Counted from the first letter of the stretch, positions 1 to 14,053 are shown. The stretch is DNA of 64,000 nt from Wujia chipingensis (GCF_014337155.1 NZ_CP060632.1:380001-444000), one strand, 5' to 3'. Notes: generated by a model not told the origin, from the letters alone. Program-made: numbers and translations.

Positions 1-2688
<2,688 letters not shown>

Positions 2689-2785
2689 TAGAGGTTTTGA
2701 GAACGGAAAGATGATTTGTTAAGGGTTAGATATAAGATCTTTGTATGAAGTTCTGAAGGTACATGCTATATTGTATCTTATATAA

Positions 2786-2857
2786 TCCTCGATAGCTCAA
2801 TGGTAGAGCACTCGGCTGTTAACCGAGTTGTTGTAGGTTCGAGCCCTACTCGGGGAG
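2786..2857 (+). tRNA. tRNA-Asn (anticodon GTT)
   Basis: Full cloverleaf: acceptor TCCTCGA pairs with TCGGGGA (one T-G wobble), anticodon stem CTCGG/CCGAG closes loop CTGTTAA with GTT at 2818-2820, and the T arm contains GGTTCGAGCC. The discriminator is G2857. The 3' CCA is not encoded. It lies about 100 nt after the 23S gene and is probably co-transcribed with it. Confidence 0.97.
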
Positions 2858-2866
2858 TTTTTTTAA

Positions 2867-2938
2867 GGCCCCATGGTCAAGCGGTTAAGACATCGCCCTT
2901 TCACGGCGGTAACACGGGTTCGATTCCCGTTGGGGTCA
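2867..2938 (+). tRNA. tRNA-Glu (anticodon TTC)
   Basis: Acceptor GGCCCCA pairs with TGGGGTC, and stem TCGCC/GGCGG closes loop CTTTCAC with anticodon TTC at 2900-2902. CCA is not encoded. It lies 9 nt after tRNA-Asn and is followed directly by a terminator-like hairpin, so it is probably the last gene of the rRNA transcript. Confidence 0.97.
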
Positions 2939-2941
2939 CTG

Positions 2942-2970
2942 AAAAGGATTCTCAAAAGAGGGTCCTTTTA
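2942..2970 (+). terminator. probable terminator of the rRNA-tRNA transcript
   Basis: A 12-bp stem (2942-2953 with 2958-2969, two T-G wobbles, loop AAAA) ends in a run of four T. It stands directly after tRNA-Glu. A second short hairpin (TATCTGA/TCAGATA) follows at about 2970-2988. Confidence 0.7.
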
Positions 2971-3002
2971 TCTGAATAATCAGATAGGTATATATAATAT
3001 AC

Positions 3003-3090
3003 GCCGATGTGGCTCAATTCACTAAGATCAACGAACGAAGTGAGTTGGTCGCATGCAGAGCAGCTGATTACAAATCAGCTGATAAATATA
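3003..3090 (+). pseudogene. tRNA-Thr relic: interrupted 5' half with inverted anticodon arm
   Basis: This stretch repeats the first 17 bases of the intact tRNA-Thr next door (GCCGATGTGGCTCAATT). About 35 foreign bases sit in the D loop (3020-3054), after which the copy resumes with GCAGAGCA. The anticodon arm then reads GCTGATTACAAATCAGC, the exact reverse complement of the intact arm GCTGATTTGTAATCAGC, so TGT becomes ACA. The T arm and 3' acceptor strand are missing. It cannot form a working tRNA. The inverted arm suggests a hairpin-mediated template switch during duplication. Confidence 0.85.
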
Positions 3091-3093
3091 TAC

Positions 3094-3166
3094 GCCGATG
3101 TGGCTCAATTGGCAGAGCAGCTGATTTGTAATCAGCAGGTTATCGGTTCGAGTCCGATCATCGGCT
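3094..3166 (+). tRNA. tRNA-Thr (anticodon TGT)
   Basis: Acceptor GCCGATG pairs with CATCGGC, anticodon stem GCTGA/TCAGC closes loop TTTGTAA with TGT, and the discriminator is T3166. CCA is not encoded. It is the intact copy beside the relic at 3003-3090. Confidence 0.97.
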
Positions 3167-3239
3167 TTGTACATTAGATACGAAGCTATAAAGTTTCATA
3201 TTGATGTATGTTGTGGGTATACAGGTATATCGACAATAC

Positions 3240-3313
3240 GGACGTTTAGCTCAGCTGGTTAGAGCAATCGGCTCATAACCGATCGGTCCCGGGTTCGAGT
3301 CCCTGAACGTCCA
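3240..3313 (+). tRNA. tRNA with anticodon CAT (elongator Met, or Ile2 if lysidine-modified)
   Basis: Acceptor GGACGTT pairs with AACGTCC, and anticodon stem ATCGG/CCGAT closes loop CTCATAA. The first pair is a normal G-C and the anticodon stem lacks three consecutive G-C pairs, so this is not an initiator. CAT elongator Met and C34-lysidine Ile cannot be told apart with certainty by eye. Confidence 0.95.
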
Positions 3314-3318
3314 CTTTT

Positions 3319-3392
3319 GGCCTGGTGGCTCAGCTGGTTAGAGCGCCGCCCTGTCACGGCGGAGGTCGTGGGTTCGAACCCCATCCGGGTCG
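3319..3392 (+). tRNA. tRNA-Asp (anticodon GTC)
   Basis: Acceptor GGCCTGG pairs with CCGGGTC (two G-T wobbles), and stem CCGCC/GGCGG closes loop CTGTCAC with GTC. The discriminator is G3392, the usual base for tRNA-Asp. It lies 5 nt after the CAT tRNA. Confidence 0.97.
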
Positions 3393-3422
3393 CTTACAAC
3401 TGCATAAGCGTTGTTCAAATTT

Positions 3423-3508
3423 GCCGGCATGGCGGAACTGGCAGACGCACAGGACTTAAAATCCTGCGGGACTAATCTCCCGTACCGGTTCGATTCCGGT
3501 TGCCGGCA
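3423..3508 (+). tRNA. tRNA-Leu (anticodon TAA)
   Basis: An 86-nt class II tRNA with a long variable arm (TGCGGGACTAATCTCCCGTA). Acceptor GCCGGCA pairs with TGCCGGC, and stem CAGGA/TCCTG closes loop CTTAAAA with TAA. It is the last tRNA of the cluster and is followed by a terminator. Confidence 0.97.
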
Positions 3509-3517
3509 TATAACTTA

Positions 3518-3559
3518 AACGGTGGAAACCTTGTAGAATCAAGGGTTCCACCGTTTTTT
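3518..3559 (+). terminator. Rho-independent terminator of the tRNA cluster
   Basis: AACGGTGGAA and CC pair with GG and TTCCACCGTT, and a run of six T follows. It lies 9 nt after tRNA-Leu. Confidence 0.9.
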
Positions 3560-3685
3560 GTTGCTCGAAAATCGTCTAGGTGTGCAAAAGGTGTGCAGAA
3601 ATTACTTATTCTTTGCAAGAAAACAGGAGAAACGATCGGATAATAAAGTGAAGATATCTTCAGACTGATACGGGGGGTGAAATAA

Positions 3686-4237
3686 ATTATTACGCAAAAG
3701 AATTTTGTAGAGAAATTAAAAAGACAAAATGAAAAGGCTCTGGAGTATGTCATCCGTGAATATGGCGGCTATGTGAAAGCTGCGGTGAATCATAACCTTG
3801 CGGGACTTCCAGAGGAAATGGAAGAGTGCATGGACGATGTCTTTCTGGATGTGTGGGAGCATATTGAGCGGTTTGATGCGGCAAAGGGAAGTTTCAGAAA
3901 CTGGATTATTTCCATTGCGCGGTTCCGTTCGATTGATTATCTGCGCAGATACAGCCGGACATGTATGGAAGAGGATGTATCGAATTACGAGAGCAAGTTA
4001 GCGAGAAACGACCGAATTGATACGCTGGAACAGGAAATATCCACGGAGACAGAAAAGCTTCTGGAAGGACTGAAGGAAGAAGAGCGTCAGATATTGTTAC
4101 GCTATTATGCAGAGGAAGATGATGTGGATGTATTGGCGAAGGAATATGGTGTGTCCAGCTCTACGATTTACAGCAAAGTTTCCAGAGCAAAGAAGAAAGT
4201 GCGAAAAAATCATGGAAGATTGGAGGAACATGTATGA
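3686..4237 (+). CDS. sigma-70 family (ECF-like) RNA polymerase sigma factor, apparent ATT start
   Basis: Small sigma factor of about 183 residues. Region 2 is seen in DVFLDVWEHIERFD followed by FRNWIISIARFRSIDYLRR, and region 4 is a C-terminal helix-turn-helix (ERQILLRYYAEE, then LAKEYGVSSSTIYSKVSRAKKK). An ordinary start codon is available only at GTG 3773, which would cut off the first helix of region 2. The reading frame stays open and family-like upstream (KNFVEKL, then ALEYVIREYGGYVKAAV) as far as a TAA at 3683. The only codons just after it are ATT 3686 and ATT 3689, 8-11 nt behind a strong GGGGGGTG ribosome site at 3672-3679. I therefore place the start at ATT. The stop overlaps the start of the next gene (ATGA), which is typical of a sigma/anti-sigma pair. 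Confidence 0.85.
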   Translation: MITQKNFVEKLKRQNEKALEYVIREYGGYVKAAVNHNLAGLPEEMEECMDDVFLDVWEHIERFDAAKGSFRNWIISIARFRSIDYLRRYSRTCMEEDVSNYESKLARNDRIDTLEQEISTETEKLLEGLKEEERQILLRYYAEEDDVDVLAKEYGVSSSTIYSKVSRAKKKVRKNHGRLEEHV

Positions 4238-5283
4238 TGGAGATATACGAGGTTTTAAATCAGGTTCATTCAGAGGAAGAATATATGGAATTTCCAGAGA
4301 TGGAAACAGCTGCATGTATCCGGAGGGTACGGACGAAGCTTCATGACAATCGAAAAAAACATGTATGGCGGACAATTGCGGCGGCTCTGATTGGAGGAGT
4401 GGTATTATCCGGGGGAATTGCTTACGCAAACTCAGAAGGCTTGCTAGATAAATTCTTCCATAATGAGCAGACGGAAGAAGTGCCAGAACAGTACGTGGAA
4501 CGGGAATATATTGAAGAGGATTATCCGAATGGATTGAAGGTTATTACAAATGCAGAGACGAAATTGACATTTGAGATTGAGAAGGCGATCACAACCGGCG
4601 ATATGGTGGATGTGATCTGGACTGTGACCTACCCGGATTATGACGCAGAAATGTATGATGTGGATTTCCGGATGCGAGGGGGCGACCTCTATTACGGAGA
4701 TCAGAAACTGGAAGAGACATCGTCTCTGATTCTCGGAGAAGAAAGTGATCTGAAAGAAAATCAGCGGATGTACGACAGCATTTACCTGATTCCGGATGGC
4801 ATGGAGCTCGAGGAGGGGGATGTGCTTACAATGAAATTTGATGGTTTAAATGGTGAGACGACGCACATTGATAAAAACGATCCAAAATACGCAGACCGGA
4901 ATGAGGCGGATCTGGAGGCACTGTATTCCGATACTGTTTTGATTGAGGAAGCAGACTGGACACTGGAATTCGCATTGCAGGAAAGCAAATTTGAACCGGG
5001 CACGCTGGATTGCAGCAATTCTGCGAAGATTGTGGAAGCAACGTTAAGTGAACGGATGCTGAAATTTACAAGTGTTGGAGATTTCTCTCTGCATGAGTAC
5101 ATCAAAATCAAGATGAAAGATGGAACGTATATTGGAGGATTTGATTTTGAGGCAGGAGGATCGCAGGATTACGATCAGGAACGGCAACAGATCGACTTTG
5201 TAATAGAGTTTACTATGCCGATTGATATCTCACAGGTGGAGCTGGTTGTGATTGGAAACGAGCGACTTCCAATGAAAGAATAA
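4234..5283 (+). CDS. membrane-anchored anti-sigma factor-like protein (DUF4179 type)
   Basis: 349 residues: a short acidic cytoplasmic N-terminus, one membrane segment at about residues 43-66 (WRTIAAALIGGVVLSGGIAYA), then a large extracytoplasmic part with beta-rich immunoglobulin-like segments. This matches proteins annotated as DUF4179, which sit directly downstream of ECF sigma genes in Clostridia and presumably hold the sigma factor at the membrane. Translation is coupled through the ATGA overlap with the sigma gene. The ligand or stress sensed by the outer domain cannot be read from sequence. A terminator follows 17 nt after the stop. Confidence 0.8.
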   Translation: MMEIYEVLNQVHSEEEYMEFPEMETAACIRRVRTKLHDNRKKHVWRTIAAALIGGVVLSGGIAYANSEGLLDKFFHNEQTEEVPEQYVEREYIEEDYPNGLKVITNAETKLTFEIEKAITTGDMVDVIWTVTYPDYDAEMYDVDFRMRGGDLYYGDQKLEETSSLILGEESDLKENQRMYDSIYLIPDGMELEEGDVLTMKFDGLNGETTHIDKNDPKYADRNEADLEALYSDTVLIEEADWTLEFALQESKFEPGTLDCSNSAKIVEATLSERMLKFTSVGDFSLHEYIKIKMKDGTYIGGFDFEAGGSQDYDQERQQIDFVIEFTMPIDISQVELVVIGNERLPMKE

Positions 5284-5299
5284 ATGAATATAAAAAGAC

Positions 5300-5338
5300 A
5301 GAAAGACCGCGGATCGAATGAGCGGTCTTTCGTGTTCT
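5300..5338 (+). terminator. Rho-independent terminator
   Basis: GAAAGACCGC pairs with GCGGTCTTTC, and the T-rich tract is GTGTTCTT. It ends the sigma/anti-sigma operon. Confidence 0.75.
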
Positions 5339-5343
5339 TATGA

Positions 5344-5372
5344 TTGAATCCTGACGCAAAAAGTGGTAAAAT
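5344..5372 (+). promoter_or_regulatory. sigma-A-type promoter for the chemotaxis receptor
   Basis: TTGAAT at 5344-5349, a 17-nt spacer, and TAAAAT at 5367-5372. The ribosome site CAGGAGG and the ATG at 5408 follow. Confidence 0.65.
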
Positions 5373-5407
5373 ATAAATAGTATTTTTGTTACAGGAGGTT
5401 TCGGTAT

Positions 5408-8573
<3,166 letters not shown>

Positions 8574-8612
8574 GAACCACGCGATCTGCGACAAAATCAA
8601 GAAGAGTAATTC

Positions 8613-8646
8613 AAAGACTGCAACGTATCTGCGTTGCAGTCTTTTT
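8613..8646 (+). terminator. Rho-independent terminator after bglA
   Basis: A perfect 13-bp stem (AAAGACTGCAACG with CGTTGCAGTCTTT), loop TATCTG, and a T-run. The rest of the gap up to 8833 shows only a short GCAGAC/GTCTGC hairpin near 8739-8761 and no convincing promoter. Confidence 0.92.
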
Positions 8647-8833
8647 GCGTGCCAATGTTCCCGTATTTGCATATAGTATATTAGAAACTTCGACCAGATA
8701 TTTCGCAATGTGAGTTGGGTATATGTATTATTCATAAGCAGACCATTGGAGCATGTCTGCGATGAAAATACATATATCCAACGGAAGTTGCGATAAAATT
8801 CGAGGTTTCAAAAAAATATTTGGAGGGAACAAT

Positions 8834-9655
8834 ATGGCACGCGTATTTATTGGCGTAGGACATGTCGGTACCGACCCCGGCGCTGGTGGCTATCTCGTTG
8901 AAAAGGACGTGAATTTGAAGATGGCGAGAGCCTGCTACGATTACCTGCAGGCAAGGGGTGTTGACACACAGATTTCACGAACAGGGGATGCGACCGACCG
9001 GCTGGTGTCGAAGATCGACCGCTGTAATGCATTTGCACCGGATTTCGCGCTGGATATCCACAATAACGCTGGTGGTGGGGATGGCTTCGAGATCTTCTAC
9101 AGTGTAGTCGGCGGCAAAGGAAAGGAACTTGCACAGAACATTGAGAAAGAAGTTGTGAAGATCGGGCAGAACAGTCGGGGCTTGAAGACGAAGAAGAATT
9201 CTTATGGACGCGACTATTTCGGATTTATCCGGAGTACGATATGTCCGGCGGTCATCTGCGAGGGTGTATTTGTAGATAACAAAGCGGATGCGGCGCAGGC
9301 AGATACCGATGCAGAATGCCGCGCATTTGGTGAGGCGTATGCCCGTGGAATCCTTGCAACACTCGGAATTGCGGATACGGCTGGGAAGACAGACACAACA
9401 AGCAAACCAAATGGTGCATCTGGAACGAAGACACCTGCACCGACTACTGGAAACACAAGCGGCTATAAGGTGAAGGTAACGGCGAACGGCTTGAATATCC
9501 GCAAGGATGCGGGAGTCGCACATACAGTAACCGGGGTAATCCGTGACAAGGGCGTGTACACGATCGTGGCTGAAAAGACAGTATCCGGGCAGAAATGGGG
9601 AAAACTGAAAAGTGGTGCTGGATGGATTTGTCTCGCCTACACGAAAAAAGTGTAA
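8834..9655 (+). CDS. N-acetylmuramoyl-L-alanine amidase (Amidase_3) with C-terminal SH3b domain
   Basis: 273 residues. The Amidase_3 domain (about 1-185) carries the zinc and catalytic set: His10 in GVGHVGTDPGAGG, Glu23, His76 in DIHNNAGGG, and Glu143 in CEGVFVDN. A Thr/Gly/Pro-rich linker (about 188-210) leads to a bacterial SH3 domain (KVTANGLNIRKDAGV onward) likely to bind the cell wall. It cleaves the bond between MurNAc and L-Ala of peptidoglycan. There is no signal peptide, so it is released by an unknown route or acts as a lysin-like enzyme. An upstream in-frame ATG at 8753 exists, but GGAGGG at 8822-8827 and domain homology fix the start at 8834. No phage genes adjoin it. Confidence 0.92.
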   Translation: MARVFIGVGHVGTDPGAGGYLVEKDVNLKMARACYDYLQARGVDTQISRTGDATDRLVSKIDRCNAFAPDFALDIHNNAGGGDGFEIFYSVVGGKGKELAQNIEKEVVKIGQNSRGLKTKKNSYGRDYFGFIRSTICPAVICEGVFVDNKADAAQADTDAECRAFGEAYARGILATLGIADTAGKTDTTSKPNGASGTKTPAPTTGNTSGYKVKVTANGLNIRKDAGVAHTVTGVIRDKGVYTIVAEKTVSGQKWGKLKSGAGWICLAYTKKV

Positions 9656-9685
9656 CACTTGACAATTAAAATCAAAAATAATATT

Positions 9686-9724
9686 TCACAAAGGATTCTC
9701 AAGTTGCGAAATAAGTGGTATAAT
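9686..9724 (+). promoter_or_regulatory. lrp-family gene promoter with operator-like motif
   Basis: The -10 box is TATAAT at 9719-9724 and the -35 box is TTCTCA at 9696-9701, with a 17-nt spacer. The -35 lies inside CACAAAGGATTCTCAAGT (9688-9705), a motif that recurs near the gdhA promoter, which suggests autoregulation by the encoded Lrp-type protein (inference). Confidence 0.6.
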
Positions 9725-9782
9725 GTACAGCATATGGCGGTCAGAGGAAATTCTGCGTGCCTGAATTAGGAGGATTACAAAA

Positions 9783-10316
9783 ATGGAAAAAAGAGAGTTG
9801 GTATATTATCGACTGGATAAGATTGACGGTAAGATCTTAGATATCCTGCAGGGAAATGCAAGAGCATCTTTGAAGGAAATTGCAGAGCAGGTATTTCTGT
9901 CTCCGACAGCCGTTGGCGCACGTATTGACCGTATGTTGCAGGAGGGCGTGCTGGAAGGATTTACAACGAGACTGAACCCAGAAGCCATGGGACATTATAT
10001 CAAAGCATTTATCAATCTGGAGGTACAGCCGGAGCAGCGTGAAGAGTTCAACGAGTACATTGACGGCGTATTGAATGTCGTAGAATGTAACTGCGTGACA
10101 GGCGATTTCTCTATGCTGATCGAGGTCCGTTTCCCAACAACAACCGAGCTGGATCATTTCGTAGGCGAGTTGCAGAAGTTTGGTAAGACAAAGACACAGA
10201 TTGTATTCTCAACATGCGTGAAGCACAGATGCCGGTACTGGAAGGTGGATGGCAGAGATTTCGAGTCTCATGCCAAGGCATCAGAAAATCCGGAATCTGA
10301 GAAAACCGATAAATAG
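9783..10316 (+). CDS. Lrp/AsnC family transcriptional regulator
   Basis: 177 residues. The N-terminal winged helix-turn-helix (KIDGKILDILQGNARASLKE, then FLSPTAVGARIDRM) is followed by the ligand-binding RAM domain (AFINLEVQPEQREEF to about residue 155) and a polar tail. Lrp family members bind DNA as octamers and sense amino acids. The gene sits just upstream of gdhA, and both promoters share AAAGGATT-type motifs, so it probably controls nitrogen or glutamate metabolism and itself (inference). RBS TAGGAGG is at 9767-9773, and GTGAAGCACAGATGCCGG near 10218 encodes a Cys/His-containing segment typical of clostridial members. Confidence 0.92.
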   Translation: MEKRELVYYRLDKIDGKILDILQGNARASLKEIAEQVFLSPTAVGARIDRMLQEGVLEGFTTRLNPEAMGHYIKAFINLEVQPEQREEFNEYIDGVLNVVECNCVTGDFSMLIEVRFPTTTELDHFVGELQKFGKTKTQIVFSTCVKHRCRYWKVDGRDFESHAKASENPESEKTDK

Positions 10317-10321
10317 GCAAA

Positions 10322-10406
10322 TAGACAAAGGATTTTTAAGTGAAAAAAAATTTCACGAAAGAATCTAAAGTTTTTTCTTTACAATCCTTTGCTTTAGTAT
10401 TATAAT
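10322..10406 (+). promoter_or_regulatory. gdhA promoter with three operator-like motifs
   Basis: A near-ideal promoter: TTTACA at 10378-10383, a 17-nt spacer, and TATAAT at 10401-10406. Motifs related to that in the lrp promoter lie at 10324 (GACAAAGGATTTTTAAGT) and 10354 (CACGAAAGAATCTAAAGT). An inverted copy overlaps the -35 box (10378-10394, reverse complement AAGCAAAGGATTGTAAA). This arrangement fits cooperative Lrp binding around the polymerase site. Confidence 0.65.
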
Positions 10407-10421
10407 GTGCCTATCGGTTGA

Positions 10422-11822
<1,401 letters not shown>

Positions 11823-11854
11823 TCGCGAATTTCTAAGAGAATAAAGATATTGAT

Positions 11855-11892
11855 AAGTCCTGTAAACCTAGTGTTTACGGGACTTTTCTTTG
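11855..11892 (+). terminator. Rho-independent terminator after gdhA
   Basis: AAGTCCTGTAAAC pairs with GTTTACGGGACTT (one T-G wobble), followed by TTCTTTG. Confidence 0.9.
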
Positions 11893-11954
11893 TGTATGTA
11901 TAAAACATGTGAATTGTTAGAATATTCATGAATATAAGAAAATTTGCACTATTT

Positions 11955-12001
11955 GAGCTGTAAAATTCTACGTTGAATTTTACAGCTCGGTTTTGTATAA
12001 T
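11955..12001 (+). promoter_or_regulatory. toxin-antitoxin promoter and palindromic operator
   Basis: A perfect 14-bp inverted repeat (GAGCTGTAAAATTC at 11955-11968 and its complement at 11975-11988) overlaps the -35 box TTGAAT (11973-11978). The spacer is 17 nt and the -10 box is TATAAT (11996-12001). The position fits autorepression by the antitoxin or antitoxin-toxin complex. Confidence 0.75.
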
Positions 12002-12043
12002 ATATAAATAAAGAAACTATATTTAAGAAAGGAAGTTGATTTT

Positions 12044-12292
12044 ATGCCGAATATATTACCTGTGTCAGATTTAAGAAATTATAATGAAGTGTTAAAAAAT
12101 TGCCAAGTTGGAGAACCTGTGTTTTTGACCAAAAACGGCAGAGGCAGGTTTGTGGTTATGGATATGGAAGATTATGAACGTGAAAAGGCGGAAAAGAAAC
12201 TGCTTATGAAGTTGCAGGAGGCAGAAGAAAGAGTTAAGGATGAAAGTGCCTGGATGAGCTTGGATGAACTTAAGAAATCTGTAGGGGTATAG
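12044..12292 (+). CDS. Phd/YefM family antitoxin
   Basis: 82 residues. The N-terminal half (ILPVSDLRNYNEVLKNCQVG, then EPVFLTKNGRGRFVVMDMEDYE) is the Phd/YefM DNA-binding fold. The charged helical C-terminal half (about 45-82) should wrap the toxin. RBS AGAAAGGAAG is upstream. It lies 3 nt before the toxin gene and behind a palindromic promoter, the standard type II toxin-antitoxin layout. Confidence 0.92.
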   Translation: MPNILPVSDLRNYNEVLKNCQVGEPVFLTKNGRGRFVVMDMEDYEREKAEKKLLMKLQEAEERVKDESAWMSLDELKKSVGV

Positions 12293-12295
12293 CTT

Positions 12296-12592
12296 ATGAT
12301 GAAATTACGGATTAACCCTATTGTGGCAGAGGACTTAAAGAATATTAAAGAGTATATTGCCGAAGACAATGAAGAAATGGCAGTAAAAACCATTCAGGAG
12401 ATATATGCCCGATTTGAGAATATACAGCAATTTCCATATATGGGGGCGGATCTTGCCAAGAGAGTCAGCTTCCGGACGGATTATAAGTATGTGATTTGCG
12501 GGAATTATGTAGTGTTGTATAGGATTAGAGATGAGTATGTAGAGATTTACCGGGTGATGAATCGGCATCAGGATATTACGAAGATATTTTAA
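12296..12592 (+). CDS. RelE/ParE family toxin
   Basis: 98 residues with the RelE/ParE fold signatures: INPIVAEDLKNIKEYIAED at the start, the mid-segment FPYMGADL, and the end segment YVVLYRIRDEYVEIYRVMNRHQD. Family members are ribosome-dependent mRNA interferases (RelE) or gyrase inhibitors (ParE). The pattern LYRI..EYVEIYRV..RHQD is shared by both, so the target is not decided. It follows the antitoxin with a 3-nt gap and translation is probably coupled. Confidence 0.92.
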   Translation: MMKLRINPIVAEDLKNIKEYIAEDNEEMAVKTIQEIYARFENIQQFPYMGADLAKRVSFRTDYKYVICGNYVVLYRIRDEYVEIYRVMNRHQDITKIF

Positions 12593-12692
12593 ATTAAACT
12601 AGAAACAGTCATTCTAAGGGTGCAAGGAATGGTAGAACGTATGGGGTTGCTTAGAATTGAGAATAAAGCGGGATCTCAGATAGGAGCAAGGG

Positions 12693-13466
12693 ATGAGAAG
12701 AAAATATTATTTTGCAATCATGGTAGCTTTGATGCTTGCCCTCGCAGGGTGTGGGTCAGACAAGCGGGATAATCAGAAGGAACAGGAAAATATTACAACA
12801 GAAGCCGGTCAGAAAGATCAGGATAATGTTACGACAGAACATGGACAAGCGCAGGCGAAGGATGAGAAGCTAACACTGGAATATGTATGTGAGGAATTCA
12901 ACATCGACGAATCGGAATTTGATGGCGTTGATTTCGACGCATTTGTCAGCTATTACGGATTGACCTACGAGAATATCGGCGAGGGAGATCCGAGATTTCT
13001 GCTTAATGATTATAAGGAGTTACAAGATAGAACAGAAATTCCCGATTATGCTGCACTGAAGATTACGACGAACAAATTCCTGCCAGAATATCAGGATCAG
13101 GTAGAGACGGTCATTGTGGAACATGTAGAAGGAGAAACATGCCAGACAACCGTGATTGATTTGAAGCTTGGTAAAGTATTCACTACAAATGGAAACATCG
13201 AAAACCTATCTGCCGACGATATTGTGGGAGCTGCGGACGACGCGACGAAGGACGCAATCATCAATAGCATGAATAATCGAAATATCTGTAGTTGGGAAGC
13301 AGAGAACGTAGATGAGGACTCAGATATCACGGGAATACAAGCAGGCTGTTCGATTATTATAAAAATGTCAGATGATACGTGCTATGGAATTTCTTACAGG
13401 TCAGAAAATAGTACCGGAGACATGGATGGGTTTGTAAGTGATATGGAATCGCTGGTGTTAAATTAG
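12693..13466 (+). CDS. lipoprotein of unknown function
   Basis: 257 residues. The N-terminal signal RRKYYFAIMVALMLALAGC has a lipobox LAGC with the lipidated Cys at residue 20. A low-complexity spacer rich in Glu/Gln/Asp (about 24-50) contains two similar units (NITTEAGQKDQ, NVTTEHGQAQ). The remainder is an acidic globular domain that I do not recognise. RBS GGAG is at 12681-12684. The next stretch is a decayed lipoprotein gene, perhaps from a former duplicate or operon partner. Confidence 0.8.
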   Translation: MRRKYYFAIMVALMLALAGCGSDKRDNQKEQENITTEAGQKDQDNVTTEHGQAQAKDEKLTLEYVCEEFNIDESEFDGVDFDAFVSYYGLTYENIGEGDPRFLLNDYKELQDRTEIPDYAALKITTNKFLPEYQDQVETVIVEHVEGETCQTTVIDLKLGKVFTTNGNIENLSADDIVGAADDATKDAIINSMNNRNICSWEAENVDEDSDITGIQAGCSIIIKMSDDTCYGISYRSENSTGDMDGFVSDMESLVLN

Positions 13467-13534
13467 AATGGAATCAGAACAATAGAATGGGATTGAAATA
13501 AGTTTAAATGAGCGATTATAAGAGGGGTGCAAAT

Positions 13535-13990
13535 TGAAGAAATTCTATAATACAATGAAAAAGAGAAAGATGGTGTTTCTGATTCTTATGGTTGAACTGC
13601 TCTTATGGTAGGTGCATGTGGGAAGAAAATGGCAAGTGCGAAAGTGCAAGAATCAATTCGGAGAGCAGGATTGAAGTTTAATATGCGGATGCACAGTTGG
13701 AAAATGCAAAGAAAAGTATGGTTGATGTTTTAAACATGAATCCCTCTGTCAATCTTATGGGAACCGCGGATCTGTCTGTGGCGTATAGCAAGGATTTTAC
13801 AAGACTGGTTGTGTCGGGGCAGGAGAAGGATTTACAAGAGAGGGTACTGTTGTCACAGGATATAGCCGCTTTGTTAATACTCCAGATCATGAATGGTGTA
13901 AGCTGTGATGATGCACAGGCAGCTCTGGAGCTGAACTATACGGACACGGGTAAACAAGAAGTGAAAGAGTTGAATTGCTATAATTACTAA
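13535..13990 (+). pseudogene. decayed lipoprotein gene with frameshifts
   Basis: Reading begins at TTG 13534 or ATG 13555 with a basic start and a hydrophobic run (KKRKMVFLILMVELLLW), then hits TAG. A second frame continues with MVGACGKKMASAKVQESIRR, which contains a lipobox-like VGAC. A third frame continues from about 13682 (YADAQLENAKKSMVDVLNMN) and stays open to 13990 as a 97-residue ORF starting at ATG 13697. Joined across two shifts it gives a short lipoprotein of about 145 residues. No single frame has a signal peptide plus the body, so I call it a pseudogene. Sequencing error is the alternative. Confidence 0.7.
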
Positions 13991-14002
13991 TATATGTTTG
14001 GA

Positions 14003-14031
14003 AACGCCCGGTTTGTAACCGGGCGTTTTTG
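14003..14031 (+). terminator. Rho-independent terminator
   Basis: ACGCCCGGTT pairs with AACCGGGCGT, loop TGT, followed by five T. It closes the decayed lipoprotein gene. Confidence 0.92.
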
Positions 14032-14053
14032 CTATAGAGAAGCAAGTGAATTG

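Noticed and set aside
3562..3620. GTGTGCAAAAGGTGTGCAG direct-repeat stretch after the tRNA-Leu terminator as a possible old att site
   Set aside because: Only a short repeat, with no integrase or second copy in reach; not enough to call.
3472..3753. 93-codon minus-strand ORF crossing the tRNA-Leu end and the terminator
   Set aside because: It is antisense to tRNA-Leu and the sigma factor leader, with no ribosome site; its end is a known kind of spurious product of tRNA antisense.
8975..9658. 227-codon minus-strand ORF opposite the amidase
   Set aside because: The amidase zinc site and ribosome site settle the coding strand.
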